From assembly GCA_030144725.1 (NCBI GenBank), contig JASKMD010000008.1, forward strand, positions 14,794,836-14,858,835: a DNA stretch of 64,000 nucleotides, in the 5' to 3' direction. Below are positions 50,801 through 61,707 of this stretch, one piece after another; the stretch's first letter is position 1; each line of letters starts with the position of its first letter. The position numbers and the translations under genes are program-made. This DNA is from Haematococcus lacustris (Eukaryota > Chlorophyta > Chlorophyceae > Chlamydomonadales > Haematococcaceae). Below the pieces are notes generated by a model. That model was not told the origin of the DNA and searched no databases. It worked only from the letters and a program-made list of their open reading frames with translations.

Positions 50801-53590
50801 CAGGGCGGTTTCCTGTACCTGGTGCACCCTGACGACCTGGCAGACATCCACATCGCACGCAACACACAGGCAGCCGTCACCCGCCTCGCCACAGCCGTCA
50901 CCGGCCAGCTGGTGGCCCTGGCAGACGACCTGCACCAAGTGCTGTTGTATGCGCACCTGCCCTACAAACAAACCATGAGATGGGAGTTTGTGGGTGAGTG
51001 AGGGCCAGCGGGCAGGAGCTAGGGGCACTGGCATCGCGGCAGCAATAGCAGCTGCAGCGTGTCATTTGGGGTTGGCATCAGACGCATGTGGCCGTGGCTG
51101 ACTGGCACAGCCCAGCACTCTGCAGCAGCGTAAAATCTCTCAGGACTGCGTTGGCGTTTGTAGTGTACTTGAGGTGGAATGGAGAATGGGCAAAGCGAGG
51201 AGTGTAGAATGCATGGGAGTGGTGATGTAGAATCTTGATGCTGCATGCAGGCAAGGCACGCTCACACCATGGTCAGGTGGTGGGCCTGGTGTTTGGGGAG
51301 ACGCCTGCGGGGCGCACCCGCCTCTTCTCCCTTGGTGCTGACCGGCGCATTGTGGAGTATGACCTGCCCGCTTCTTCCCCTTCCGCAGGTGCACATCGAG
51401 ACAGGCACCCAGGCCAGCACCCAGGCCACCCAGGCACCCAGGCCAGCTCAGCAATGCAGTGTGTGCAAGAGGGTGTGGTGGAACCAGCTCAGCATGAAGG
51501 GCAGGCAGAGGCATGGGGCATCAGACCACCGACACACAGGCTGGCTCTGCCCCTGTGCTCACAAGGCCTGGACCTGGACGCGGCTAGGGTGCAGCCAGCC
51601 ACCCTGAGCTGCCCTGCCCTGCCCTGCTCTGCCTCAGGCCTGCGCATCAAGTCCCACCAGGACTTCCCTGGGCCCCAAGTGCCCACTGCCCTCAGCTTTG
51701 CGCCACCCTTGCAGTACTACAAGCACCACAGCACTCAGACACTGCTCCTCATCACAGACAACTGCTACAAGGCAAGTCAGGAACAAGACATGCTGCTGCT
51801 GGGCTGCTGGGCTGCTTTGCTCTGGGCCACGTGAGACCTGAGACCATGGAACAATGAGTGCTGGGTCTGAGTGGAATGGACTGCATGTTGCTGGCAGGTG
51901 AAGCTGTACGACCCTGACCACCGGGCCTGTGTCAGCACCTTCCTGGGGCCGACCTTTGGCGGACCTCTGTCCCAGCTGGTCATGTTCTTGTGAGCTCCTG
52001 CTGCCTCCCGCCGTCAGGGACAGCGCCTAGTGCAGCCTGCTCTTCCTCCTATGCGCCTCACCTCACCTCCCTGCACCTCACATGGCTGCCAGTGTGGGTT
52101 CTTATTTGTGTGCACGCTAGGGGTTGCGGGGCAGGGGTACAAGGCCAGCCCCACATACTCACGTCGTGTGTTATGACAGGTTCCCGCTTCACCGGGGCAC
52201 CTGCTCCCTGTGATGCATTGCTCGCAGGTCCACTAGCAGCGACAGCGCCTTCTTGGCATACAGCACAGCAGAGCGGGTGGTGGGCCTGGTTGCCTGGCCT
52301 CTAGATGGGGACCCAGCACGCAGCTTGGGACTCATTGCCCACCCAGGCCAGGTCCTCGACATTGCAATCTCCTATGACGGCCGCAAGCTTCTTACAACAG
52401 GCACGCCCCGCCTGCCACGCTGCCATGCAGTTGTCATCATATGGTTTTTGTCCATGTGCAGCAAAGCTTAGACATCGCCAGCATTGTTGCAACAGTCGTG
52501 CTGGCCATGCACGTGCTGGGCGTCAAGGATGACCATATTACATGCACCACGCATGGGGCTGTGAGATCTCTTTCGCTCATGCCACTGGCCTCCACCCCTA
52601 CTAGCCTCACTGACCAGGGCCACCGGCTGCACTTAGCCATCAGCAACGGCATGCTTACTCCGTCGCCCTCCATCCATGCATGTTTGTCTGCAGGCGCGGA
52701 TGGCATCCTGAACATGTGGGATGTGGCCACGTATCGTTTGGAGAGCCAGGCAGCGGCCAGCAGCTCAGGCCCTGGGCACTGGGAGCGGGTCCTGGGCAGC
52801 CAGAGCCTGCTGTCAGACCTGCAGGACTACTTCAGCTATGCGCAAATCAAGGCGCAAGGGGAGGAGGCAATGGGGGAGCGCCACATAACTGGTGTGCAGG
52901 GAAGGGGGTCATACGCCACCACGGGTGTGCTGCACCTGCTGCTGCTGCTGCAGCTTGCAGTGCTGGCGTGATGTAATGTGTGACTGTGCGGCAAAGCGTC
53001 CTTCCCTGGCAGGTTCCTTGTGAAATGCTGCACTCAATTCACATTCTGTGCTCTGACCTCTTTGGAGCACGTGGTAACCTAACACTGTTTTGCAGGCCGG
53101 TTTGCCGGTTTTGCAACTTGTCTTCACTCTATGCGCTGGCGCGGCGCGCACTGCAGGCCTAGTGCCCGTTTCAATGGTGCCCGACATCATGCGCGCGGTG
53201 GGCTTCTTTCCCTCCGAGGCCGAGGTTCACAATCTCATGAATCACATAGCGTTCATCGCGCAGTCACACGACCTGGAAAGCCTGACGCACCTCGACTTCA
53301 CCACACTGCTGTCGCTGTATGTCAACCATCGACCTCTGATTGACGTGGCAGCGGAGGATCTGGCCGCCGCCTTCGCGGCACTGGGAGCTCCCGCCGCCCA
53401 CGGCCGGCTGCAGCGCGAGGTGCTGCTCAGCCAATTGCAGAAGAGCGGCGAGAAGATGGCGCCTGAGGAGCTCGTGGCAGTGCTGCAAGCCTTGACCGGT
53501 CAGGATCATGTCCTGGACGCCATCCCGGCGGCACTGGATGCAGCGACCTTTTCGGCGGAGGTGCTGGGCTTTGAGGAAACGGAGACGTAA
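47835..53590 (+). CDS. CFAP251: Cilia- and flagella-associated protein 251 (FAP251, WDR66 family), 12 exons, 914 aa
   Basis: Exons: 47835-48086, 48158-48388, 48576-48971, 49818-49979, 50259-50390, 50591-50993, 51251-51388, 51638-51771, 51898-51989, 52228-52400, 52694-52891, 53157-53590. All phases agree. Two introns appear to use GC donors (51772 AAG|GCAAGT and 52401 CAG|GCACGC). The protein starts MEPREDTPALV and has LSWVFG, SAHTGVIFDSRTRRQLFLQG and about a dozen WD40 blades (residues about 25-745: LLVLWDSSTG, LVVWDEQG, VRFYDPLLRL, LQRWDMVTH, LNMWDVATYR). The end is LQDYFSYAQIKAQGEE and VPDIMRAVGFFPSEAEV, the EF-hand-like C-terminal region. FAP251 is a subunit of the calmodulin- and spoke-associated complex at the base of radial spokes in motile axonemes. 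The acidic N-terminal extension of animal orthologues is absent. Intron 3 carries a transposon fragment. Confidence 0.93.
48990..49625 (-). mobile_element. Fanzor/TnpB-like fragment F5 inside CFAP251 intron 3
   Basis: Minus-strand reading: LQTRSPQQRRWDTAYCAPP, stop, SQQRDQPVQGLMWIPVVAP, a Pro/Lys linker (PPPAKRTKAEQAAQPTQP), PAPQPGRWLDRDCDAALNM, RWRPLELCWWPEQAALPAKG, KEYPGLGYKRVRDRPPKA. It is the longest copy in the window and antisense to the host gene. The 3' flank (GTGCCTACCACCTACACACTATTGCC) is shared with F1 and F6. The host splice sites are intact around it. Confidence 0.65.
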
Positions 53591-54059
53591 CCTGAGACAC
53601 AATGCCGTACGCATCGCCGATGGCAGCTCTGCCTGAGCTGTGCTGCAATGGGCTGCACAAGCCTAATGTCACTTCTAGGCGCAGCCGCTCTCTGTTCCGG
53701 TCTAGTCTAGTCAGGAAGCGGGCAAGAGCAACTCAATCCAGGACGTGTGAAAGTCCGGACAGCCTGTTGCAGGCCCTGCCATCAGGTACCTACTGTGTCT
53801 GCTGTTCCAATCTGGGTGCTGGAGTACGCTGCAGCAGTTGCGGGGCGCAAGTGAGCCATGTATATCACATATGTCACAATATGGACAGCTTTGTGCACTT
53901 GTAGGGCAGCACCCCCGCACCCAGCTTGCCCAGCTGCTGCTCCTGTCGTAGCGAATGTGTGGCCATTACTGGATGCCTGGTGCACCATGTATGTGTCTTG
54001 ATCTCACTTACGCCCCCCCCCCCCCCTTCAGTGCAGCTCAACATCTGGGGCCCCCAGCT
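53591..54059. other. 3' flank of CFAP251
   Basis: Should include the CFAP251 3'UTR. A C13-C14 homopolymer lies at 54013-54026. No other gene recognised. Confidence 0.4.
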
Positions 54060-55573
54060 GGTCACCCCCGCCATTGGCTGCACCCCTGATAAAATCTTTC
54101 TGGTCTTTAAGAGTTTTTCAACGATTCCTGCGAAGGGCGGTGCAGCTCATCAAGGCGAAGCTAGCGAAATGCTCGGGCTGATGTGCATCTGTGCCGGGGC
54201 GGGCGGGGGTGCTGGAAGATTGGGTCGCGTTGTGCCGGGGACAGCCTGCTTAATGGGGCTGTGCTCGGCAAACAGCTATCGCGCTCAGCGGCCCAGCGAC
54301 ATGGACGGGGAATGGCGCAGGACTCCCCCTGACATGTGTTCTAGTGCTAGTTGGTGCTGCAGTTGGTGCTGCTGCTCCGTCACCTGTAGCTCCCTCAGGT
54401 GCATGTCTGCCTGCTGCTGTTGCTGCAGTTGCTGCTGCTCTGTCACCAGCTGCTCCCTCAGGCGCATGTCTGCCTGCTGTTGCTGCAGCAGCTGGTGCTG
54501 CTCAGCCACCTGCTGCTCCCTCAAGTGCATGTCTGTCTGCTGCTGTTGCTGCAATTGGTGTGCTGCTCTGTCACCAGCTGCTCCCTCAGGTGCATGTCTG
54601 CCTGCTGCTGCTGCTGCAGTTGGTGCTGTTCAGCCACCAGCTGCTCCCTCAAGTGCAAGTCAGCCTGCTGCTGCTGCAACTGGTGCTGCTGCTCTACCAC
54701 CTGCTCCTCCTTGCGTTGAATTTCTTCCCGCTGGATGTCAAGCATCTGTTGCTGTAGATCTTGCAAGCGCTGGGTGTCAGCAACTTGCTGCTCCCTCTGC
54801 TGCAGGTCAGCCTGCAGCTGGTGCAACTGTGCCTCATAAGCACGAGCATCAGCCTATGCTTTGGCCTCAGCCTCAGCAGCCCTGCGCTGTGCCAGAGCCT
54901 CTCTCCCTTTCTGGGCATTGTCACATGTAGCCTTAACTCCCCTTTTCTTGCCAACCATGGCCTACACAGCGTCAAACTCTCGTAACAGCTCAGTTCCAGC
55001 ATATTTTTTAGTAATTCTTGCCGTTCGTGGTTTCTCAGGAGCCACATGCAACAATGCGGAGAACATCTTGTGCAACCAAGAAATAGCTGCCACATGTGGA
55101 CTGTACCTGTGTTCAGCAGGAAGCCGCTGTCGCGGTCACGCTCCCAATCCATTGGCCAATCCGCAATGCCATTGACCTGCAGGGCGTTATTGGATGACCA
55201 GAGGTGACACCCCAGAGCAGGGGGCAAGGGAGCAGGCCGGGACGCAGCGGGTGAACTTAAGAGAGGGTCTCGATGCGTGCTGGGACGTTGCAACACTGTT
55301 GCGCGCTAACCTGAAAAGTTGGCATGTCCAGTCAGGTTGCGCCATTCACGCCGCTCTGGGTCCAGGCTGCCTATAGCCGTCGCTATATGTGTGTGCGATG
55401 CTTCAGAACACGTCGCGTGTTGGGGGCCAGCCACCCGGCAAACCGCTGGGGCTGGCTGCACTCTAGTCAGGCCATCGCCAGCTCATCGCACCAATCGGCG
55501 GCCTCATCCGTGCCAAGATGAGCAAGTTTTTATCTCATGAGCCATGGGGGTGCAGCCAATGGCGGGGGTGACC
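54060..55573 (-). mobile_element. Transposon copy C (GGTCACC family), internally deleted, 1.5 kb
   Basis: The left end GGTCACCCCCGCCATTGGC and right end GCCAATGGCGGGGGTGACC are perfect inverted repeats, flanked on both sides by AGCT (54056-54059 and 55574-55577), a 4-bp target duplication. The minus strand (about 54960-54340) retains the coiled-coil ORF of element B: MVGKKRGVKAT, then REQQVAEQHQ-type repeats. An in-frame TAG near 54854 and frameshifts break it. The transposase region is missing. Orientation relative to B is inverted. Confidence 0.88.
54340..54960 (-). pseudogene. Broken coiled-coil ORF of copy C
   Basis: Homologous to 20307-21100. It begins MVGKKRGVKATCDNAQKGRE, reaches AAEAEAKA, and then a TAG stop. 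The downstream heptads (LHQLQADLQQREQQVADTQ; IQRKEEQVVEQQHQ) continue in frame until a frameshift near 54560. Confidence 0.75.
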
Positions 55574-56148
55574 AGCTGCTGGCACGGATCAGGGATGTCA
55601 TGGAGCTGCTCACCACTTCCAGGGCGCTGGTGGCGGGCGGTGTACTGGGACAAGGCTTCAGTCTAAAACGCGAGTTTTAGCGCGCGCGAGTTACCGCGAT
55701 AGCCTTTGCTATCCTCCACTAGGGCGTGGTGCGATGCGCAGGCCTGGCACGGATTGGCATGGCCAATGGCCGGGGTGACCTGACGCGTTACCGATGACTA
55801 GGGAGTGACCCATGAGGGAGTGACCCATGACCACCATAATGGGTTAATCGGCAGGCATTGCGTGTGTGGTTAGGATGTAGCGTAGGTAACGTAGCCTAAG
55901 TGCTCCAATCCATCTCTGTCGGTCTGGTGTGGGTGCCTACCACTTTAGTTGAAACCTTACCACGAGCCCGTGCTGATACACGTCCCTTTGGTGTCGCCCA
56001 ACCTTTGTCTGTGGTTTCTATGTTAAGCTGTCAGGGGTGCCTAACCTTCTCAAATCTTATGAATAAGAATTGTAGGGAAAAAGTACACTAACGCGCCAGC
56101 CATCGGCTGCGATCGCGACCGTGCTCGGCATCCACGTCTAACATCGCG
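55574..56148. other. MPC1 upstream region with a solo transposon terminus
   Basis: Positions 55761-55780 read GGCCAATGGCCGGGGTGACC, a diverged right end of the GGTCACC family without a partner nearby. The sequence after it (GCGTTACCGATG) resembles that following the internal terminus at 11540 (GCGTTACGAATA). The rest should hold the MPC1 promoter. Confidence 0.45.
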
Positions 56149-56830
56149 ATGCCAGCAGCGACGTCCAAGCTGCAAACATGGATTAATTCCCCTACTGGGC
56201 CCAGGACGACGCACTTCTGGGGCCCAGTTGCAAACTGGTGCGCCGAGCTTAGGGGTGTACAGCAGCTCCACATGTCAAGCAACTCGTCACTGCCATGATG
56301 CTCCTGCTCTTCGCAATGCAGGGGCTTCGTGCTCGCTGTGAGTATGACAAGGTTGCAGAAGCTCTTTGCTCCCAGAATATGAGCCTGGAGCATTGCATGT
56401 GCGCTTGCAGGGCCTAGCAGACATGAAGAAGCCGGCTAATGCTCTGTCTCCCAACATGACAGGTTGGTGAAAGTAAGCTGTCCCGCACAGCTGCTACCGT
56501 TCTAGAACACCACTGCCTCTGGGTGATGCCCCCAATGTTTGCTTGCAGGGACAATGTGCCTGTACAGCTTACTCTTCATGCGGTTTGCATGGGTTGTGCA
56601 ACCTCGCAACTACCTCCTGCTGGCATGCCATGCCTCCAATGAAGCTGTCCAATTGTACCAATTTGGCAGGTGAGCGTTGTATTGCTATGCTATGCTATCT
56701 TGCTTACTTACTGCTAATGTAGCTAGCTTAGTTGCTAGTCATGCACTTACAACGCTGAGGTCGCCACCTGCCTTGCAGATGGTATAGCTGGTACAGCTCC
56801 CAGCCAAAGCCAGTCGAAGCAGCACCTTAG
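56149..56830 (+). CDS. MPC1: Mitochondrial pyruvate carrier subunit 1, 5 exons, 109 aa
   Basis: Exons: 56149-56237, 56322-56337 (a 16-nt microexon), 56411-56462, 56549-56669, 56779-56830. All phases agree and the stop is TAG. The protein begins [20 protein letters not shown] and contains [40 protein letters not shown] and [15 protein letters not shown]. These are the MPC1 hallmarks ([27 protein letters not shown]). MPC1 pairs with MPC2 in the inner mitochondrial membrane to import pyruvate. The length is normal for the family (about 105-130 aa). The HFWGP helix and two later hydrophobic segments fit the expected transmembrane topology. A TGTAA at about 57000 could serve as the algal polyadenylation signal. 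Confidence 0.95.
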
Positions 56831-57128
56831 GAATGTTAGTATACCATGTGGCACTGCTTCAGTGGAGTTGATGTGAAGGCCAACAGCTGATGCAGCCATG
56901 CAGGGTCGTTGATTGGCACCTGGGAGGTTTACTCCATGCTATCGTAAATGCAGAGCATGCATCCCATACCTTGCAGCATTGGCAACTCTGACTCAGCCCT
57001 GTAAGTCGAGTGCCTGGTGGTCACCAAATGCCTCCACCCCTGCAGCAACAGCAGCAGCTGCAACAACAGCAGCAGCAGCAGCTTGCAAGGCTGGGTTAAA
57101 GCAGCCCATGCCCCTATCTCTACTCTAT

Positions 57129-57207
57129 GCCCCGCCCCGCCCCGCCCCGCCCCGCCCCGCCCCGCCCCGCCCCGCCCCGCCCCGCCCCGCCCCGCCCCGC
57201 CCCGCCT
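57129..57207. repeat. (CCCCG)n array, about 80 bp
   Basis: Sixteen pentamers. The sequence after it (GTGCACTATATAGAGAG ... ACCCCATGTTGGG) is the same family as that following the arrays at 41735 and 62724, so the array belongs to a transposon right end. Confidence 0.95.
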
Positions 57208-57369
57208 GTGCGCCATGAACGCTACTGAACACGGTGCACTATATAGAGAGTTTTCGCATAAAGATCACCAACCCCATGTTGGGTCCACCTGAACTTAATA
57301 CCGTTTGAGTGGTCCCGCTAGTGACCCCTGGTGGTCCATTGTGGTCCGACTTACATGGAGACCCTAGTG
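57208..57369 (-). mobile_element. Solo right end of the CACTA-like family
   Basis: Positions 57303-57369 are the reverse complement of the end at 34501-34566: GTTTGAGTGGTCCCGCTAGT ... GTCCGAC ... ATGGAGACCCTAGTG. No left partner with intact interior lies upstream, because the MPC1 gene intervenes, so this is a truncated copy joined to the short (CCCCG)n array. Confidence 0.6.
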
Positions 57370-58040
57370 CGGGACGAGGGGCTGCGCACACCTCATATCA
57401 GTGATGCTCATTGACATGTTTGGAACATGTACTGCCAGTCTCTAATGCCCTTCCTCGATGCCGACTATGCGATGACCATTATTTTGCGAAACCCCAGCAA
57501 GCAGCTTACACTCAGCCAGGCTATCCACAACCGGCTATTCACAACAGTCTTACCGGGTAAGTTACCCACCTCAAGGTACAGCATTGCTGCTCTGTACTGG
57601 CTTGTGCCTGACGCTTGATCAACGCTGCCTGATGCTTGGTTAACCTGAAGCACATTGCCCCCTGTAAGCAGCTAAGCTGATCCCAGGGTGAACCGTCACA
57701 TGCGTCACTGCACCCACCGTGTCTCAGCCCTCAGCAGCTGTGCCACCACCTCTCAGTCCTTTTCAGCATTGCAAGCAGCATGGAAGTCAGGCAGAGACTA
57801 CAGTGGCTCAGTTCAGGAGGCTGTTGAACCGTGGGTGGCTCTCACTCCATTCTTCCCTCCTTCCCACCATGTAGTCCATGGGGTTTTCCCTCCTCCCTCC
57901 CTCCCCTGTTTTCTTACATAGGGGCATACATCCCGGCACCTCCTCCCTCCCCAGGGATTGCTACGAGGGACTACTAGGGACCACTGGGGACCACTACGTG
58001 TGGGCGGTGTTTTGCTGGGTGGAGTCATTTTATATGCACA
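57370..58040. other. Unassigned stretch
   Basis: A 63-codon frame (57427-57618) has no recognisable family. Degenerate CACTA-like end sequence (GGACTACTAGGGACCACTGG) appears near 57966-58000, just before fragment F6. Confidence 0.3.
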
Positions 58041-58620
58041 TGACATGGGCGCCTACCACCTACACTATTGCCTGACCCCTGTGACAGGGCTAAAGTCTAG
58101 AGTTGGCATGACAAACATGCACTAATTGTAAGCTGATGGCAGCTCAAATGGGGACACACACTACTGTGCCGCAGGCTGCTGCTACTGCTGGGCCTTGGGT
58201 GGCCAGTCTCCTAGCCGCTTGTAACCCATCTCAGGGTACTTGGCTGGCAGCTTCAGCTGCTGTGGCCACCAGCACAGCTTCATACAATCCAGTGCACCAC
58301 AAGGCCGCCTCTGGGCTGCAGCCCTCGAGCTCGGACTCGAACAAGGCCCGTGCACTATACATGACCAGTGATGCACTGCGGTCGCAGTCCAGCTTGGAGC
58401 CCTTGCTTCACTGCCCTGCTGCTGCTGCTGCTGCCCTGGCCTGCAAGTGCCCTGGCCTGCAGGGTGCCAGGTCCTGGGGCTGTGCAGCAGCTGGCGCCGA
58501 GGGCTGGGGCTGCTGGCTGTACGCTCGTCCTGCTGCCCAGGGCCCGTCGCAGCTGGTGTGGGGCCAGCCTGATGCCATACGGGGCTCACTAAAAGACGTC
58601 TAAGGGTCTGGGGTCCAGGC
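58041..58620 (-). mobile_element. Fanzor/TnpB-like fragment F6 (divergent subfamily)
   Basis: The flank GCCTACCACCTACACTATTGCC ... CTAAAGTCTAGAGTTGGC matches F1, F3 and F5. Minus-strand frames read KLDCDRSASLVMYSARALFE, where DCDRSASLVM replaces DRDCNAALNM, then LCWWPQQLKLPAKYPEMGYK and RLGDWPPKAQQ after a frameshift. The catalytic signature is altered, so it is a decayed copy. Confidence 0.5.
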
Positions 58621-59465
58621 ACCGCACTCGCACCACTGACATCTCGGAGGGGGTGTAGTTGTCAGGGAAATGGATGTTTTCGCCTGGGGCGGCCAGGGGG
58701 GTGACCATGGGAGGCATGGCACCAGAGGTGTCTGAAACCTACTGTCACCACCCCCACCCCTACCCTTACCCCCCACCCCAATTCCCCTACCCAATCCCCT
58801 CGCCCCAACCTCCCCACCCCCCCTCCCCAACCCTCATCCCACCCCCATCCCTACCCACCCTACCAAAACCACAGCCCCTGCAGGTGCCCCAACAGGTGCC
58901 GTGACTGTGTCTGGCTGCAGGCCCTGCCCTGCCCTCCCATACCCTCCCACTCCCTTACTTGGGCACACAGACTTGCCCTCCACCTGCAGTCCACATGACC
59001 AGGAGGGGGTGAAGGAGGGGGTGCTTCCGGCCTGAACCTTATTGCAGCGTGGTGCACCTGCCAGCAGCAGAAGGGGACAAACAGACAGGAGGCAGGAGGA
59101 GCAGCAGGAGACATACCAATACAGTTAGGAAAGAACGAAAGAAAAAGTATTGGACTGGCATGAAAAAAGATAGAGAAGACAAGAAGCCGTTGAGCATACA
59201 GGTAGGCACATGTCCTTTGCACCAGTACCGCACATGTTGCTTCGCCACTGCGGCAGTAGCAGCAGGAGGAGACACAGACACAGCACAGCTCATTACAGAC
59301 AGATGCACCGGCTCAAGGCAGATTGTGCTCGGCATGCAGTGTGGCACTCCACGCAAGGTCCAACAAAGCTCGACTCAAGCAGCATAATGGCTCAGTCACT
59401 CACTCAAGGAGTGTGGCAGGTCACACAGGGTTCAATAGAGCTTTACTCAAGCAGCAGCATGGCAG
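58621..59465. other. C-rich stretch and unassigned sequence
   Basis: Positions 58745-58870 are CCCCACCC/CCCTACC-rich. A direct repeat of about 50 bp (CTCACTCAAGGAGTGTGGCAGG...) lies around 59370-59470. No gene supported, though 3' exons of the minus-strand gene above could extend here. Confidence 0.35.
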
Positions 59466-59479
59466 TCACTCACCAGTGA

Positions 59480-61421
59480 TGCTGAAGGGGGTGAGCGGAG
59501 CTTGGGCTTGTACTCTGCACGTGCCAGCTGTGTACTGCAACTCCGCCAGTGGGTACAATTCGCCCCTGAAGACAGTCCCTACAGGGTGGAGCAGCCCAGG
59601 CACCTCATGCCCACACCCCATCTCACTCCCATCACAGCAGCAGCAGGCACTGCACACCAAGCCATGCACCACGCGCGGCACCCTGATGCTGCCCCTGCTG
59701 CGCTCCTGCTGCTACCTCCCTGCCGCCCCTGCTTTTTGTGCTGCCCCTGTCCTGCACCTTTGTTGACCCCTGCTGCCCATTTCATGCCCTAGCCTCTGCC
59801 CTGGCTGCAGGCACTTACCCGATGTGCCCTCCACATAGGTGGTGCTCTGGTAGTCCAAGTTGACCGCCAGGGTGCCGCCAATGGCTCCAGTGAGGTACAC
59901 CTTGGACGTGCCCTCCACCTCCAGGCTGCCACCATCGCTGACATTGCCATTCAGCAGCACTGTGGTAGCGCTGCACTGAGTGGACACCACCACACACCAC
60001 CACCACCACCACCACTGCACCTGCTGGCCCAGGCTCCGGTGTCACATGCCACAGTGCCGTGAGCAGCACACCATGGCAGGGGCCCAGGGGTGCGGTGTTC
60101 AACACCCATGGCCGGCCTGGACTCAGGGAGTGACCCCGGCTGTCACCCACAGCACAACCCTTGTAATGTCACCACTTTGAGCAAGGTATGACTTCTTGTA
60201 TTTGTTCACCTGGATCCGCCATACAGAGCATGGCAGGATGGCCCTCAGAACAGCCAGCCCCACTGTCACCCACCCCATGCTGACAACACGAGCCTTTTGG
60301 GTGTTTAGGCCAAACACGTAGGTGTTGCCGGAACCCTTGGAGGAGACTGTAAACATCCTCGCTAGAAAGCCTGGCCCCACCACCAGGTTCCCAATGCCTG
60401 AGTTTGCAACGCCACTGCAGCCAGCAGTGGAAATGTGGGCTACATTAGGAAGAATGACATCGGGCGGGGGGCAGGGGCAGGGGCAGGGGCAGGGGCAGGG
60501 GCAGGGGCAGGGGCAGGGGCAGGGGCAGGGGCAGGGGCAGGGGCAGGGGCAGGGGCAGGGGCAGGGGCAGGGGCAGGGGCAGGGGCAGGGGCAGGGGCAG
60601 GGGCAGGGGCAGGGGCAGGGGCAGGGGCCACATGGACCATTACCTGATTTGATTTCTGCTGCTCGGCGTGATTGTGACTTTGATTATGTTGTTGGTCTTA
60701 AACCTCGAAGTCTCGAAGCCGTCTGAGATGGACAAGGTCAGGACATCTCTAGACACGGACATCTGCTAGCACAGCAGCACTCTTTAGCGTGATGGGCAGC
60801 CGACTGGGCAGGCGAGCTGACAGGCAGGCGCGGGCACTCGCATCAAGGTTGTCGATGACATCCTTGTCGGCTTCAACATCCAAGGTCCCATAGCCTGCAA
60901 GCAGCGGGGCACCATCATCTTGCGCGCTTGTTGAGCTGCTGCCGTGTGCCTCGCCGCACAGGCGAGCATACCGTCTGCCAACTCTTTGGTGGGGGCCGCG
61001 ATGAGCACGGTGAACGGGACACACGAGCGAACCGTGGAAAAGGGCTCCGATATGTAAGTATCGAGCGTTAGATCGCTATCGCGCGCAGTCGCATTGATGG
61101 TTGTCGTGTTGGCCGGTTCGTCCTGCAGAAAGGCGACGATCCTTGCTACTGTAGCCTGGCTTGTTGGCTCGGAACCTGTCGTGTTGGCCGATGGGTCTGG
61201 GAGAGGGGCGAAAATCGCTGCTGGTGTAGCCTGGTTTGACGGTTCTTGCAGTAGGACCCTGCCATCTACGCAGTCGAGCGCACATCATCGTGCATCAACT
61301 ATACGGAAACTAAAGCATGAAGTGCAGCACAGCCTTGGATGCTTAGACACGCACTAGCGAATTTGGCAGATATCGCCGCGCCCAGAACAAGGAGTGCGGT
61401 TGTTTTCAGTGCAGAAGTCAT
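59480..61421 (-). CDS. Secreted DUF2807-like (head-GIN/auto-adhesin type) protein, several exons
   Basis: The start at 61421 gives a signal peptide, MTSALKTTALLVLGAAISAK then FASAC. Next exon (about 61250-60972): VLLQEPSNQATPAAIF, two NTT glycosylation-type sites, then FSTVRSCVPFTVLIAAPTKE. Next (60894 to about 60765): GYGTLDVEADKDVIDNLDAS and LPITLKSAAVLAD. Next (60414 to about 60300): GIGNLVVGPGFLARMFTVSS and GSGNTYVFGLNTQ. Next (about 59975-59819): ATTVLLNGNVSDGGSLEVEG, TSKVYLTGAIGGTLAVNLDY. Last (about 59595-59480): LQYTAGTCRVQAQ. The repeated G.G...V.G.....V.L beta-strand pattern fits the DUF2807 beta-helix type. Several internal junctions and the 3' end are unresolved. Probably an extracellular or cell-wall-associated protein, by inference. 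Confidence 0.6.
60460..60629. repeat. Pure (GGGGCA)n array, about 168 bp
   Basis: About 28 hexamers, located in an apparent intron of the DUF2807-like gene. G-quadruplex-prone on the plus strand. Confidence 0.97.
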
Positions 61422-61707
61422 GATGCTGGTCGATGTCCACCGCGAGCTGTGTCGGGGTGTCGGACTCTTTGCCAGGGCCCCGGGATACGCTGGATCCCTT
61501 AAAAGTGATACTGTCACCCCCCTCGGCAGCTGCCTCCTTCCTGGGGGGTCAAAATCAGCAGGTCCCATCATGAAACGAGTGATGTGCGTGCATTTACTCC
61601 GTTTGCCCCTATAATGCACGCTTTGCGGTAGCGCTCGTGGCACGAGCAGCTGCAGACCAATGCGCGTTGACTCCAGGGTTGTGACTCTGCGTTCTTTCAC
61701 TTTTATA
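61422..61707. promoter_or_regulatory. 5' flank of the DUF2807-like gene
   Basis: This 285-bp interval separates the start codon from the (CCCCG)n array and should hold the promoter. ATACCC...TTTTATA-like sequence lies at 61700-61707 on the plus strand. No defined element could be assigned. Confidence 0.3.
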
